64,000 nucleotides of DNA, taken from NCBI RefSeq assembly GCF_000317575.1, contig NC_019748.1, positions 2,872,501 to 2,936,500 of the forward strand, read 5' to 3'. The DNA is from Stanieria cyanosphaera PCC 7437. GTDB taxonomy: Bacteria; Cyanobacteriota; Cyanobacteriia; Cyanobacteriales; Xenococcaceae. The notes below the pieces were generated by a model that did not search any database, was not told the DNA's origin, and saw only the letters and a list, made by a program, of their open reading frames with translations. The position numbers and the translations under genes are program-made. Within the stretch, counting starts at the first letter, position 1. The number at the start of each line of letters is the position of its first letter. Below, piece after piece: positions 36,675 through 45,261 of this stretch.

Positions 36675-37328
36675 CTAGTTAGTCACCGATTTTTTTTCTT
36701 TTAAATAAGTAAAAACTGATTTATCACCAATATCTGGATCAATTGGTTGAATCATTTTACGTACGGCAAAAATTGTAAACAGAATAGTCCACATTGCCAA
36801 CAAAATCTGTTCTATTCCTAAAGGTAACCAACCAAGTAAATGTCCTAATAACAAAAAAGGCACAATGATAGTCAGAAATTTAGTTTCGAGACGATTAAAA
36901 CAAAAAGCTTCTTTAAAATAAATTCCTGTCAAAGCGACAAAAGTAAAACCGATCCCAAATAAAGTTATGGGATGATGATACACATAAAGTGCCAGTGGTT
37001 CGTCAATCTGCCAAGCAATGATGATGCTAGCTATCGAACCAATTAATAAACAAGCTTGTAAAACTCGATGTAAAACAGCTAAATAAATATGGATCGTAAC
37101 TAAACTAATTCCCAAGCCGATAGAAAAAATTACAAACAAAGGTGTAATTATATTTACAGCTTGTTGTCCTTGAATAAACAGTAGATTAGAACTAATAATC
37201 AAACAAATGGCAGCTAATACCAAACCAAAACGATAAATAACTACGCCAATGCGATCGCTTTTAGTGATAGTATATTCACCAAATTGACCTTGATATATTT
37301 GAGGTTGGGCAAAAGTAGTTGATGTCAT
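36675..37328 (-). CDS. DUF2301 family integral membrane protein
   Basis: A 217-residue protein with about six hydrophobic helices. It opens with YQGQFGEYTITKSDRIGVVI, followed by FGLVLAAICLIISSNLLFI, and has the loop GIYFKEAFCFNRLETK between helices four and five; these match what I recall of DUF2301, a cyanobacterial membrane family of unknown function. It precedes the YdcF-like gene by five bases on the same strand, suggesting a joint envelope role. Confidence 0.7.
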   Translation of the reverse strand: MTSTTFAQPQIYQGQFGEYTITKSDRIGVVIYRFGLVLAAICLIISSNLLFIQGQQAVNIITPLFVIFSIGLGISLVTIHIYLAVLHRVLQACLLIGSIASIIIAWQIDEPLALYVYHHPITLFGIGFTFVALTGIYFKEAFCFNRLETKFLTIIVPFLLLGHLLGWLPLGIEQILLAMWTILFTIFAVRKMIQPIDPDIGDKSVFTYLKEKKSVTN

Positions 37329-37529
37329 AAAGCTTTCCTCACTATCTCTTAATTTATTTTACTGAGAGAGTATCTACTTATTAAAAATCTGAAAGGCTTT
37401 TTTCAAATTTAATAACGCGACAATTTGTTAAAAGTTACTACATCATATTTTTAGTAAGATAATTCATGAATTATCTCTACTTTTATCTAAAATATTAATT
37501 TTAACTTTTCATCAAAAAAAAATTTAAGG

Positions 37530-38156
37530 CTAAGAAGATAACTCTTTGTTTCTAATTTGTAGCAATAACAAAAAACTACTAATCACAAAACCAATAATTA
37601 AGCCAAACAGATGACTACTAAAACTAACTTCTGGAACGAGATTGTCAAATAAAAACTGAATAATAATTACTACAATAATTAATCTTAAACGTCTAGCATT
37701 AACTTTAGTTCTTTTTTTGAACCAAATTTGTAAGAAAATTGCCAAAATACTGCCAATCAATCCCATTATTGCTGCCGAAGCCCCAACCAAAACTACATTT
37801 TCTTCTCCTGTTTTTAAAGTAAAAAGGGTAAACAAAAACATTGCCCCAATTCCACTAAAAAAATAAACAATTAAATATCTGATCAAACCAAAACTTGCTT
37901 CAACCAAACGCCCCAAAAAATAAAGAGCAGCCATATTAGTTATTAAATGTAACCAACCAAAATGTAAAAAATTAGCACTTAATAACCGCCACCATTCTCC
38001 TGCGATCGCTTTTTCAGGAATTAATGCTCCTAAATAATCTAAAGTATTTAAGTTTTCACTACCACCTAATTTAATTTCTAAAGCAAATAAAGTTAAATTA
38101 ATACAAATTAAAATATAAGTAATTGGATAAAATCTTTTTTGGTGCGTTTTGTTCAT
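37530..38156 (-). CDS. Rhomboid intramembrane serine protease
   Basis: A 208-residue protein with six membrane helices. The catalytic dyad is Ser127 in VLVGASAAIMGLIG and His182 in FSSHLFGLIIGF; the L1-loop GEWWRLLSANFLHFGWLHL and the helix-two HLITNMAALYFLG motif are also in place. The serine motif is GASA where most rhomboids have GASG, a mild change that should not prevent activity. It would cut membrane-spanning substrates; none is indicated by neighbours. Confidence 0.9.
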   Translation of the reverse strand: MNKTHQKRFYPITYILICINLTLFALEIKLGGSENLNTLDYLGALIPEKAIAGEWWRLLSANFLHFGWLHLITNMAALYFLGRLVEASFGLIRYLIVYFFSGIGAMFLFTLFTLKTGEENVVLVGASAAIMGLIGSILAIFLQIWFKKRTKVNARRLRLIIVVIIIQFLFDNLVPEVSFSSHLFGLIIGFVISSFLLLLQIRNKELSS

Positions 38157-38552
38157 AAAAAAAATAAATAATTTAATTGCTAAATTTTTAATTAATTTTA
38201 TTTAGATAAATTTTTATACAATTATCATATTTATTATCTAATAAACTATAATAAATAGATCAATTTCTGTTAATAGACGAGCGATCCTGGAGCAGAAACT
38301 TTACTAGAGAAAAGGACAAGGAAAATTGCTTGAGGCAGATCCCATGAGTAAAAATTTTTAACTTAACGTAATTAGGCTACAAAAAACTTGTAAAAGAAGT
38401 TTAATGATGATTATGATCAAATATTCACTCGATCATACCGTTTTTTTTTCTCCGACAAAATTAATTAAATTAGGAGTTTATCCGACAGTTACCACTAAGT
38501 GATAAATTATTACCTGTTGTCTAATCATCGATTATCAAAGCAAACACTCACC
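38157..38552. other. Intergenic region upstream of leuB, 396 bp
   Basis: AT-rich divergent spacer. At about 38417-38440 ATGATC pairs with GATCAT over a 12-base loop, followed by ACCG and nine T, which looks like a weak terminator or attenuator ahead of leuB. A 32-codon open frame crosses it, but it has few Leu codons, so classical leucine attenuation is not supported. Confidence 0.4.
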
Positions 38553-39638
38553 ATGACCAAACAATACCGTATAACTTTACTTCCTGGAGATGGCATCGGG
38601 CCCGAAATTATGGCAGTCACAGTAGAAGTACTTAAAGTGGTCGGGAAACAACATAAGATTGAGTTTGCTTTTGAAGAAGCTTTAATCGGTGGTGCAGCAA
38701 TTGATGCAACAGGTGAACCCTTACCAGCCAAAACTTTAGAAATATGTCGTAGTAGCGATGCTGTTTTGCTAGCTGCAATTGGTGGTTATAAATGGGATAA
38801 TTTGCCTCGTCAGCAACGTCCTGAAACGGGATTATTAGCCTTACGAGGAGGATTAAACTTATTTGCTAATTTGCGTCCTGCGACTATTTTACCACAATTA
38901 ATTGATGCCTCTACCCTCAAACGAGAAGTAGTAGAAGGGGTAGATATTATGGTAGTAAGAGAATTGACTGGCGGCATTTATTTCGGACAACCCAAAGGAA
39001 TTTTTGAGACAGAAACAGGGGAAAAACGCGGTGTTAATACAATGGCTTATACTGAGTCGGAAATAGATCGCATTGCCAAAATCGGCTTTGAAACTGCCCA
39101 AAAACGCCGAGGTAAGTTATGTTCGGTTGATAAAGCCAATGTTTTAGATGTTTCTCAATTATGGCGCGATCGCGTTACGGCAATGGCAGCTAATTATCCC
39201 AATGTAGAATTGACTCATTTATATGTAGATAATGCAGCAATGCAATTAGTCCGCGCTCCCAAGCAGTTTGATACTATTGTTACAGGTAATTTGTTTGGGG
39301 ATATTCTTTCTGATGCTGCTGCGATGCTAACGGGTAGTATTGGAATGTTACCTTCTGCTAGTTTAGGCTTGGATGGACTAGGAGTTTTTGAACCCGTACA
39401 CGGATCTGCACCAGACATAGCTGGACAAGATCAAGCCAACCCCCTGGCTCAAATACTTAGTGCAGCTATGATGTTGCGTTATGGTTTAAATGAACCTGAA
39501 GCAGCAACCAAGATTGAACAAGCAGTGATTAAGGTTTTAGATCAAGGTTATCGAACTGGAGATATTATGTCTGCTGGCATGAAAGCAGTCGGTTGTCGTG
39601 AGATGGGCGAAGTATTAATTAAAGTATTGGAGTCGTAA
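38553..39638 (+). CDS. leuB: 3-isopropylmalate dehydrogenase
   Basis: Third step of leucine synthesis, NAD-dependent oxidation and decarboxylation of 3-isopropylmalate. The 361-residue protein starts [20 protein letters not shown], has the arginine block [31 protein letters not shown], the metal site [20 protein letters not shown] and the cofactor loop [20 protein letters not shown], which is the NAD-specific form. I start at 38553; a GTG at 38499 would add 18 residues absent from the family. Confidence 0.96.
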   Translation: MTKQYRITLLPGDGIGPEIMAVTVEVLKVVGKQHKIEFAFEEALIGGAAIDATGEPLPAKTLEICRSSDAVLLAAIGGYKWDNLPRQQRPETGLLALRGGLNLFANLRPATILPQLIDASTLKREVVEGVDIMVVRELTGGIYFGQPKGIFETETGEKRGVNTMAYTESEIDRIAKIGFETAQKRRGKLCSVDKANVLDVSQLWRDRVTAMAANYPNVELTHLYVDNAAMQLVRAPKQFDTIVTGNLFGDILSDAAAMLTGSIGMLPSASLGLDGLGVFEPVHGSAPDIAGQDQANPLAQILSAAMMLRYGLNEPEAATKIEQAVIKVLDQGYRTGDIMSAGMKAVGCREMGEVLIKVLES

Positions 39639-39643
39639 ATTTT

Positions 39644-39685
<42 letters not shown>

Positions 39686-39686
39686 T

Positions 39687-40048
39687 TTAATTTTTCAGCT
39701 TATTAATAGTACTAACAAGTATGCTTATAATTTCTTTTATTTCTTGAATCATAAATTCAAATTTTTTTTTGAAACTAATTCCGTTTCAATCATAATCTCA
39801 ATCCAATATTTCGTCTCGCTGGCTTCTTTAAGAGCAATTGAATATTTAGATACAAAATCATTTTTAGATTGTGCAAAAACAGCTTCAGCGCAATTTGCCC
39901 CTATACTAGTTCCAGAGCGTAAAAATTGTTTTGATAAAACTTTTGCTGCATCGTCGTAATTTCTTTTGTTTATTTCTACGTAGGCTTTAATAACTCTAAC
40001 AGCAAAATTTTTAGTTCTATCTTGAATCGAAATGTTATTATGATTCAT
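39687..40048 (-). pseudogene. Four-helix-bundle (S23/IVP-type) protein, frame broken at an A9 tract
   Basis: From ATG 40048 the frame reads 99 residues with the family core: NFAVRVIKAYVEIN, LSKQFLRSGTSIGANCAEAV, FVSKYSIALKEASETKYWIE, ending VSKKNLNL at a stop at 39749. A one-base gain (or two-base loss) in the run of nine A at 39762-39770 continues the protein as KKFEFMIQEIKEIISILVST and INKLKN to a TAA at 39687, the normal last helix and length (about 120). So it is either a recent knock-out, a sequencing slip, or a gene read by slippage. The function of these proteins is unclear, though relatives are encoded in 23S rRNA intervening sequences. Confidence 0.75.
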
Positions 40049-40175
40049 AGTTAAAATTGTTATTGTAATTACAATTTTAATCCGTAGAGATAATTTATTT
40101 CTAGCTCTACTTATTACTTATTACTTGATTGAAAGTCCAGAAGTTGTGAGACGTGTCCCTCAATCTAACTTACCG

Positions 40176-42323
40176 CTACCCTTTAACACAAACAACCTGT
40201 TTGAGAGTGGCAACCACTTCTACTAAATCACTTTGATTTTTCATAACTTGATCAATTGGTTTATAAGCACCAGGAATTTCATCGATGACACCCGAATCTT
40301 TACGACATTCAATTCCTTGGGTTTGTTTGACTAAATCTTGAAGATCAAAGCGTTTTTTAGCCTGGGTTCGAGACATTAATCTTCCTGCACCATGAGAGCA
40401 ACTACAATAACTATCGTGATTTCCTTTACCTTTGACAATAAAAGATTTAGCTCCCATTGAACCAGGAATAATGCCATAATCTTCTTCTCTCGCTCTTACC
40501 GCACCTTTACGGGTAACATAAACATCCTCGCCAAAATGAATTTCTTTTTCGGCATAATTATGATGACAGTTAACCGAAAGTAAAGGTTTAGTTGGTTTTC
40601 CTCCAGCTAAATGTTTTTCAACAATTTGTTTAAAACGAGCCATCATGACATCGCGATTAACACGAGCATAATTTTGCGCCCATTGTAAATCTCGCCAATA
40701 AGCTGCAAATTCTGGCGTTCCTGCGACAAAATAAGCTAAATCGGGGTCTGGTAATTTAATTTCTGCTAATTTGGCTAATTGTTTCGCTGTCGAAATATGA
40801 CATTGAGCTAATTTATTACCAATATTACGCGAACCAGAATGAAGCATTAACCAAACCTGCTCTTCTGTATCTAAACATAATTCAATGAAATGATTACCTC
40901 CCCCAAGAGAACCCATTTGTCTCATCGCTTTGCCATCAAGATCTTGAACTCCTCGATGTAATTCTTTAAAATTACGCCAACCTTGCCAGTTAGTAACCGT
41001 TTTCTCAATGTTTTTATTTTCATTAAAACCAACGGGAATAACAGCTTCAATCTCTTGACGAATTTTTTTGAGCTTTCCGTCGAGTTGATCTGCATGAAAT
41101 GGCATTTTCAGAGCAGCCATCCCACAATTGTGAACAAATACTCCTGCACTAAGAGCAAAGTTATTGTAACCAGGAACACTTAAACAATAAACATCTTCTT
41201 GTTCTTGGAGAGGAAAGACCGCAGCTACTTTATGATTGTAGCCGTGTTGATATCTAGGGTGATTATGAAGTCCAATCGGACTTTTAATTGCATCTCCACA
41301 AGTTTCACAGGTATAAAAGCGATTAGCAATTTCCTTGCTTTTAATTCTTCCTTTTTCACTTTGGTTGTATGTAATGAGATATTGCTTTCCTCTTTCCCCA
41401 TTACCCGCTACAGATTGAAGAAAATGTTCGGGATTATTCTGCATATAGTTAAGAATATTAGCCGTTCCTCTTTGAGCAAAATATTCGTAGCCTTCTTTTG
41501 TTTTAGCTTTCGCTGCTAAGGCTTTTTGTCTTTTAGCTTCAAATTCTGGGGATTGCCAAGAAGTATTTTTCTCTACTAAAGAACGATGATAAGCAGAATG
41601 GTCGCAGTTTCCCATAAATTCTAGATTTTCTGGTCGATTATCTGATTGATCGAAATTCTTATGATGAATAACTACTCTTTGATTCTCAAATTTGGGAACT
41701 GCACCTAAAATTCCTGAACGAGCAACAATCCAATGAGCTTCTTGCCATATTCCAGAATAGTTTTGTTGGATCAAAGTATATCCATCTTTGTCTGTTTTGG
41801 CATAAAAAGGCATCAAAGAATCATTAGGCTTAAGCTTTATGGCTTCTCGATAACTGCCATCACGCAGCATAAATTGATGATCTGGAGTACATCTTATTTC
41901 TTGATGATTATCCAAAACTACTTTAACCAATTCTGCATTACTACGAGTCTTACGAGCGATCGCTTCTGCACAGACAATTTTGCCACTATCCGTACAGGCA
42001 TATACATAAATTGGCTTTCCTTGCTCAACTAAATCAGCAAGCGTATATTTTTTCCCATTCACTAAAGGAATTTCGGTATCCCCTGTAAAACAACCCACGT
42101 CAACCCCCACAGCAGCAGGAATAACTGCGTCTTTAGTGGCAATGACTGAACCAACTAACGCTCCTTTACCTAAATGAACATCCGGCATCAAAGCTACGTG
42201 CTTAAAAACAAACGGCAGAGAGGCAACATTTTTTGCCATCTGGGTTTCATTCCCTGCTAGCTCGTGATTTGCCCAGGATAATACTGGTTTTGGTGTTGAT
42301 AAATTTAACTGTTCGTAAGGCAT
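40176..42323 (-). CDS. rtcB: RNA-splicing ligase RtcB, interrupted by an intein
   Basis: RtcB joins 2',3'-cyclic phosphate and 5'-OH RNA ends using GTP and Mn, in tRNA and RNA repair. The 715-residue precursor is RtcB residues 1-77 (to AAVGVDVG), an intein (78-399) and the rest from CGMAALKMPFHADQL. After splicing the enzyme would be 393 residues, normal for the family, and shows GSLGGGNHFIELCLDTEE, HSGSRNIG, VNCHHNYAEKE and SCSHGAGRLMSR with the GMP-accepting His. The first extein residue after the intein is the invariant Mn-binding Cys of DVGCGM, so the unspliced protein should be inactive. Monocistronic, with no archease gene beside it. Confidence 0.95.
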   Translation of the reverse strand: MPYEQLNLSTPKPVLSWANHELAGNETQMAKNVASLPFVFKHVALMPDVHLGKGALVGSVIATKDAVIPAAVGVDVGCFTGDTEIPLVNGKKYTLADLVEQGKPIYVYACTDSGKIVCAEAIARKTRSNAELVKVVLDNHQEIRCTPDHQFMLRDGSYREAIKLKPNDSLMPFYAKTDKDGYTLIQQNYSGIWQEAHWIVARSGILGAVPKFENQRVVIHHKNFDQSDNRPENLEFMGNCDHSAYHRSLVEKNTSWQSPEFEAKRQKALAAKAKTKEGYEYFAQRGTANILNYMQNNPEHFLQSVAGNGERGKQYLITYNQSEKGRIKSKEIANRFYTCETCGDAIKSPIGLHNHPRYQHGYNHKVAAVFPLQEQEDVYCLSVPGYNNFALSAGVFVHNCGMAALKMPFHADQLDGKLKKIRQEIEAVIPVGFNENKNIEKTVTNWQGWRNFKELHRGVQDLDGKAMRQMGSLGGGNHFIELCLDTEEQVWLMLHSGSRNIGNKLAQCHISTAKQLAKLAEIKLPDPDLAYFVAGTPEFAAYWRDLQWAQNYARVNRDVMMARFKQIVEKHLAGGKPTKPLLSVNCHHNYAEKEIHFGEDVYVTRKGAVRAREEDYGIIPGSMGAKSFIVKGKGNHDSYCSCSHGAGRLMSRTQAKKRFDLQDLVKQTQGIECRKDSGVIDEIPGAYKPIDQVMKNQSDLVEVVATLKQVVCVKG
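41127..42092 (-). mobile_element. RtcB intein with HNH homing endonuclease (322 aa)
   Basis: The intein starts with Cys at precursor residue 78 (CFTGDTEIPLVNGKKYTLAD), has block B as CTPDHQFMLRDG near the start and ends YNNFALSAGVFVHN with the expected His-Asn, followed by Cys+1. The middle holds an HNH nuclease core RVVIHHKNFDQSDNRPENLE and a zinc-finger-like part TCETCGDAIKSPIGLHNHPR. All splicing residues look intact. The endonuclease would cut intein-free rtcB alleles and spread the element. Insertion at an active-site codon is typical of inteins. Confidence 0.92.
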
Positions 42324-42535
42324 AATTAAATACTAAAAACTACATTAATAATACAAAAAGAAACTTGTTCCTGCAAGTTGTTAATCGGATAATTTTTGAG
42401 AAAACAACTCGATTTGATTGCTATTTAGTGTATTTATTAACAGCATCAGCAGAGCAATTTGTTCTATATAATTTCACAACTTTTCCAAGTTAATGTCTTA
42501 AAGTAAAGATCAAAAAGGTAAACGGTAAATTACTT

Positions 42536-43237
42536 ATGCTATTTCGTCAACTATTTGACCGAGAATCAAGTACTTATACTTATTTAATTGCTGATTTAGA
42601 TACTCAAGAAGCAATTTTAATAGATCCAGTTTTAGAACAAGTTGAACGAGATTTACAATTATTGACAGAATTAAACTTGACTTTACGCTATTGCTTAGAA
42701 ACCCATGTTCATGCCGATCATATTACAGGAACAGGTATGCTACGGCAAAAAACTAATTGCTTAGGAATAGTTCCAGCCAATGCAGCCATTGAATGTGCAG
42801 AGCATCAGATCAAAGATGGAGAAGTATTCAAATTAGAATCGATCATTATTAAAGCGATCGCAACTCCTGGTCATACTACTAGTCACATGGCTTACTTAAT
42901 TAATGGTAAACGATTATTAACAGGTGATGCCTTATTGATTCGTGGTTGTGGTAGAACCGATTTTCAAGGTGGTGATGCAGGTACACTCTATGACTCGGTA
43001 ACCAAAAAACTCTTTACTTTACCAGATGATACTTTAGTTTATCCCAGTCATGATTATCGTGGATATACTGTTTCTACTATAGGTGAAGAAAAAAACTGGA
43101 ATCCCAGATTTGTCGGACGAACTCGTCAAGATTTTATTGACTTTATGAATAATCTCAATCTTCCCGAGCCAAAAAAAATGATGGAAGCTTTGCCAGCTAA
43201 TAAAACGTGCGGTCAAATTTTAACTGTAAAACAATAA
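42536..43237 (+). CDS. ETHE1-like persulfide dioxygenase (MBL fold)
   Basis: A 233-residue metallo-beta-lactamase-fold protein. The metal motif is ETHVHADHITGTG (His57, His59, Asp61, His62), followed by ATPGHTTSHMAYLI, LLTGDALLIRGCGRTDFQGG and VYPSHDYRG. The RGCGRTDFQ stretch and the tail NPRFVGRTRQDFIDFMNNLN are diagnostic of ETHE1-type enzymes, which oxidise glutathione persulfide to sulfite with one non-haem iron, a sulfide-detoxifying step. No rhodanese or sulfide:quinone reductase is next to it. AAAAAGG upstream of the ATG is a fair ribosome site. Confidence 0.92.
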   Translation: MLFRQLFDRESSTYTYLIADLDTQEAILIDPVLEQVERDLQLLTELNLTLRYCLETHVHADHITGTGMLRQKTNCLGIVPANAAIECAEHQIKDGEVFKLESIIIKAIATPGHTTSHMAYLINGKRLLTGDALLIRGCGRTDFQGGDAGTLYDSVTKKLFTLPDDTLVYPSHDYRGYTVSTIGEEKNWNPRFVGRTRQDFIDFMNNLNLPEPKKMMEALPANKTCGQILTVKQ

Positions 43238-43297
43238 TCAATCTAATTACCCAAATAATCAAATTAAAATCAATAATAAAATTTCAATCAAAAAAAT

Positions 43298-43480
43298 CTA
43301 ACTATATAAATATAACGATAAACTAGAAACAACTTGATTCTCATCTGCCATCAAATAATCTTCTAGTTGAGCCAGTTTATATTGCTCTTGCTCCTCTAAG
43401 CTATTTGTCTGCTGAGATTTGCATCGATTAGCAGCGATCAAATTAAAAATAGGTAAGATAAAAGATAAATAGTGGCTCAT
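43298..43480 (-). CDS. Small protein of unknown function
   Basis: A 60-codon frame from ATG: a hydrophobic start SHYLSFILPIFNLIAANRC, then a polar helical part SLEEQEQYKLAQLEDYLMAD. A membrane-tethered micro-protein is conceivable. There is no recognised family and no strong ribosome site, and the frame lies in a spacer between two plus-strand genes, so it may be spurious. I retain it at low confidence because the amphipathic layout is not random-looking. Confidence 0.35.
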   Translation of the reverse strand: MSHYLSFILPIFNLIAANRCKSQQTNSLEEQEQYKLAQLEDYLMADENQVVSSLSLYLYS

Positions 43481-43695
43481 AGAAAATCTAGATTAAACAA
43501 ATCTATATTACATAGTTTTTTGCCGATTTAAAAAAAAACCTAGATTGTAATTACAGATTTTTTAAATAAAGTTTAAATTAAGCTAATCGGCAATCAGACC
43601 AAATAATTTTAAAGAATAATAATTTTTAGGGAATTAGTACTCTAGTTGAATTAAAAATTAACTTTTGTACAGACGCAATATCTTACGTCTCTAGA

Positions 43696-43722
43696 TTTTT
43701 GACTTTTAACTTTTGACTTTTC
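43696..43722. repeat. Heptanucleotide tandem repeat TTTTGAC/TTTTAAC
   Basis: Four 7-bp units, ttttgac, ttttaac, ttttgac, ttttcta, upstream of recF. Similar period and style to the repeat at 39649, but with a different base pattern. Confidence 0.7.
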
Positions 43723-43755
43723 TATAATGCTTATTCTGTCATTCCGATAGTCTCA

Positions 43756-44922
43756 ATGTATCTCAAAAATCTTCATCTGCGGTCATTTCGTAACTATAGC
43801 GAACAGCAGGTAGACTTTACCGCACAAAAAACTATTTTGGTGGGTAATAATGCTCAAGGAAAGTCTAACCTTCTCGAAGCCGTAGAATTACTAGCTACTC
43901 TCAAAAGTCATCGCGTAACTCGCGATCGCGAATTAGTATTAGATGGAACAAATCTTAGTAAAATTGAGGCTACTGTCGAACGAGCTTATGGGACATCGGA
44001 ATTAGGCTTAATTCTTCGTAAACAAGGAAGACGGACAGTTGAATTGAACCACGAAACTTTACGCCGTCAAGTTGATTTTTTAGGAGTTCTTAACGCAGTA
44101 CAATTTTCCAGTTTAGATTTAGATTTAGTTAGAGGCGCACCTGAATCTCGTCGTAACTGGCTTGATAGCTTAGTAACTCAACTAGAACCAATCTATGCTC
44201 ATATCTTACAAGAATACGAACAAGTATTGCGTCAACGTAATGCTTTGCTCAAAAAAATTGTCCAAAGAGAAGAACAACCATCACTAACTACATCTTCTGC
44301 TGATCTTAAACAACTACAATTGTGGGATGAACAATTAGCAGCAGCAGGTTCTCGGGTAACCAGACGACGAGCTAGAGTTTTAGCAAGATTAACCCCCATC
44401 GCGCAACAATGGCATCATTGTATTAGTGGAACAACCGAAATTTTAAAAATTAATTATGCACCAAATGTGACTTGGACTGAAGACGAACCCGATAAAGTGC
44501 AGCAAGCTTTTTTAACTAAACTTGAACAAAGACGTATTGTTGAACAAAATCAAGGTAAAACTATAGTAGGCCCTCATCGAGATGAAATTGAATTTACAAT
44601 TAATCAAACTCCTGCTCGTTATTACGGTTCTCAAGGACAACAACGCACCTTAGTTTTAGCTTTGAAATTAGCAGAATTAAAATTAATTGAAGAAGTAGTA
44701 GGAGAACCTCCTTTACTTTTATTAGATGATGTTTTAGCAGAACTCGATCCTAATCGACAAAATCAACTTTTAGAAGTTATTGGTGGTCAACGAGGAGTTG
44801 ATGGCAAAATCAATGGTTTTCAAACTTTAATTACGACTACTCATATCGGTTCTTTTAATCATCAGTGGATTGAAGATGCTCAAATTGTTACTGTCGAAGC
44901 AGGTAAAATCCAAAATTGTTAA
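43756..44922 (+). CDS. recF: DNA replication and repair protein RecF
   Basis: RecF is an SMC-like ATPase that loads RecA at gaps with RecO and RecR. The 388-residue protein has LHLRSFRNYSEQQVDF, the Walker A GNNAQGKSNLLEAVELL (residues 31-47), the central FLGVLNAVQFSSLDLDLVRG and, at the end, the signature YGSQGQQRTLVLALKLAEL with Walker B PPLLLLDDVLAELDPNRQ. Length and order are normal. dnaN and gyrB, the usual partners elsewhere, are not adjacent. Confidence 0.97.
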   Translation: MYLKNLHLRSFRNYSEQQVDFTAQKTILVGNNAQGKSNLLEAVELLATLKSHRVTRDRELVLDGTNLSKIEATVERAYGTSELGLILRKQGRRTVELNHETLRRQVDFLGVLNAVQFSSLDLDLVRGAPESRRNWLDSLVTQLEPIYAHILQEYEQVLRQRNALLKKIVQREEQPSLTTSSADLKQLQLWDEQLAAAGSRVTRRRARVLARLTPIAQQWHHCISGTTEILKINYAPNVTWTEDEPDKVQQAFLTKLEQRRIVEQNQGKTIVGPHRDEIEFTINQTPARYYGSQGQQRTLVLALKLAELKLIEEVVGEPPLLLLDDVLAELDPNRQNQLLEVIGGQRGVDGKINGFQTLITTTHIGSFNHQWIEDAQIVTVEAGKIQNC

Positions 44923-45199
44923 ATAAATTACTTACGGCAGTTTTCGTGCTTAGTAGACTACAGGCGACAAGTAAAAAGCGCTTCGGTGTCAGAAACGTGA
45001 AACGAAGGATCAAAGGGCGGAATGCCCCGCTCGCAGGTCGGGGCTTGCAAGCCCCGATGGATTCCCCACACTTGAATTAAATTCAAGTGTACCGAGCGGT
45101 AAAAAACCGTTCACTGGTAACTGATAACTGATATATGTTCTATTCAACTGAAAATCTTAGTAAACTTAGGTTGACCAAACTAAAACAGATTTGCTTAAA
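44923..45199. repeat. Intergenic region with dispersed repeat, copy 2, and palindromes
   Basis: No gene. The stretch 44973-45015 (gtgtcagaaacgtgaaac, gaaggatcaaag) is the inverted counterpart of 31140-31180. It runs into a perfect 18-bp palindrome CGGGGCTTGCAAGCCCCG at 45039-45056 and an 11-bp-arm palindrome ACACTTGAATT/AATTCAAGTGT at 45068-45090. The combination of a conserved arm and a GC hairpin is like the non-coding end of an IS200/IS605-type element with its transposase lost, which is inference. Confidence 0.5.
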
Positions 45200-45235
45200 G
45201 ATTAAATAAAATAGCCTCTCCGATTAGGAAAGGCT
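45200..45235 (-). terminator. Intrinsic terminator of the WcaI-like gene
   Basis: On the minus strand AGCCTTTCC pairs with GGAGAGGCT (one mismatch, five-base loop), followed by ATTTTATTT. It is 27 bp beyond the stop at 45262. Confidence 0.7.
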
Positions 45236-45261
45236 AAGGTCAATTTTTTTAAAGATAAAAA

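Noticed and set aside
38402-38500. Leucine leader peptide with attenuator before leuB
   Set aside because: A small frame and a weak hairpin with T-run exist, but the frame holds only two Leu codons, not a run, so classical attenuation is not supported.
41199-41519. 106-codon plus-strand frame and others (40983, 41733) opposite rtcB
   Set aside because: Antisense shadows of the intein and RtcB coding sequence, without own signals.
40176-42323. RtcB as a fusion with an independent HNH domain
   Set aside because: The inserted part has intein block A and a C-terminal HN before Cys, so it is a protein intron and not a stable domain fusion.
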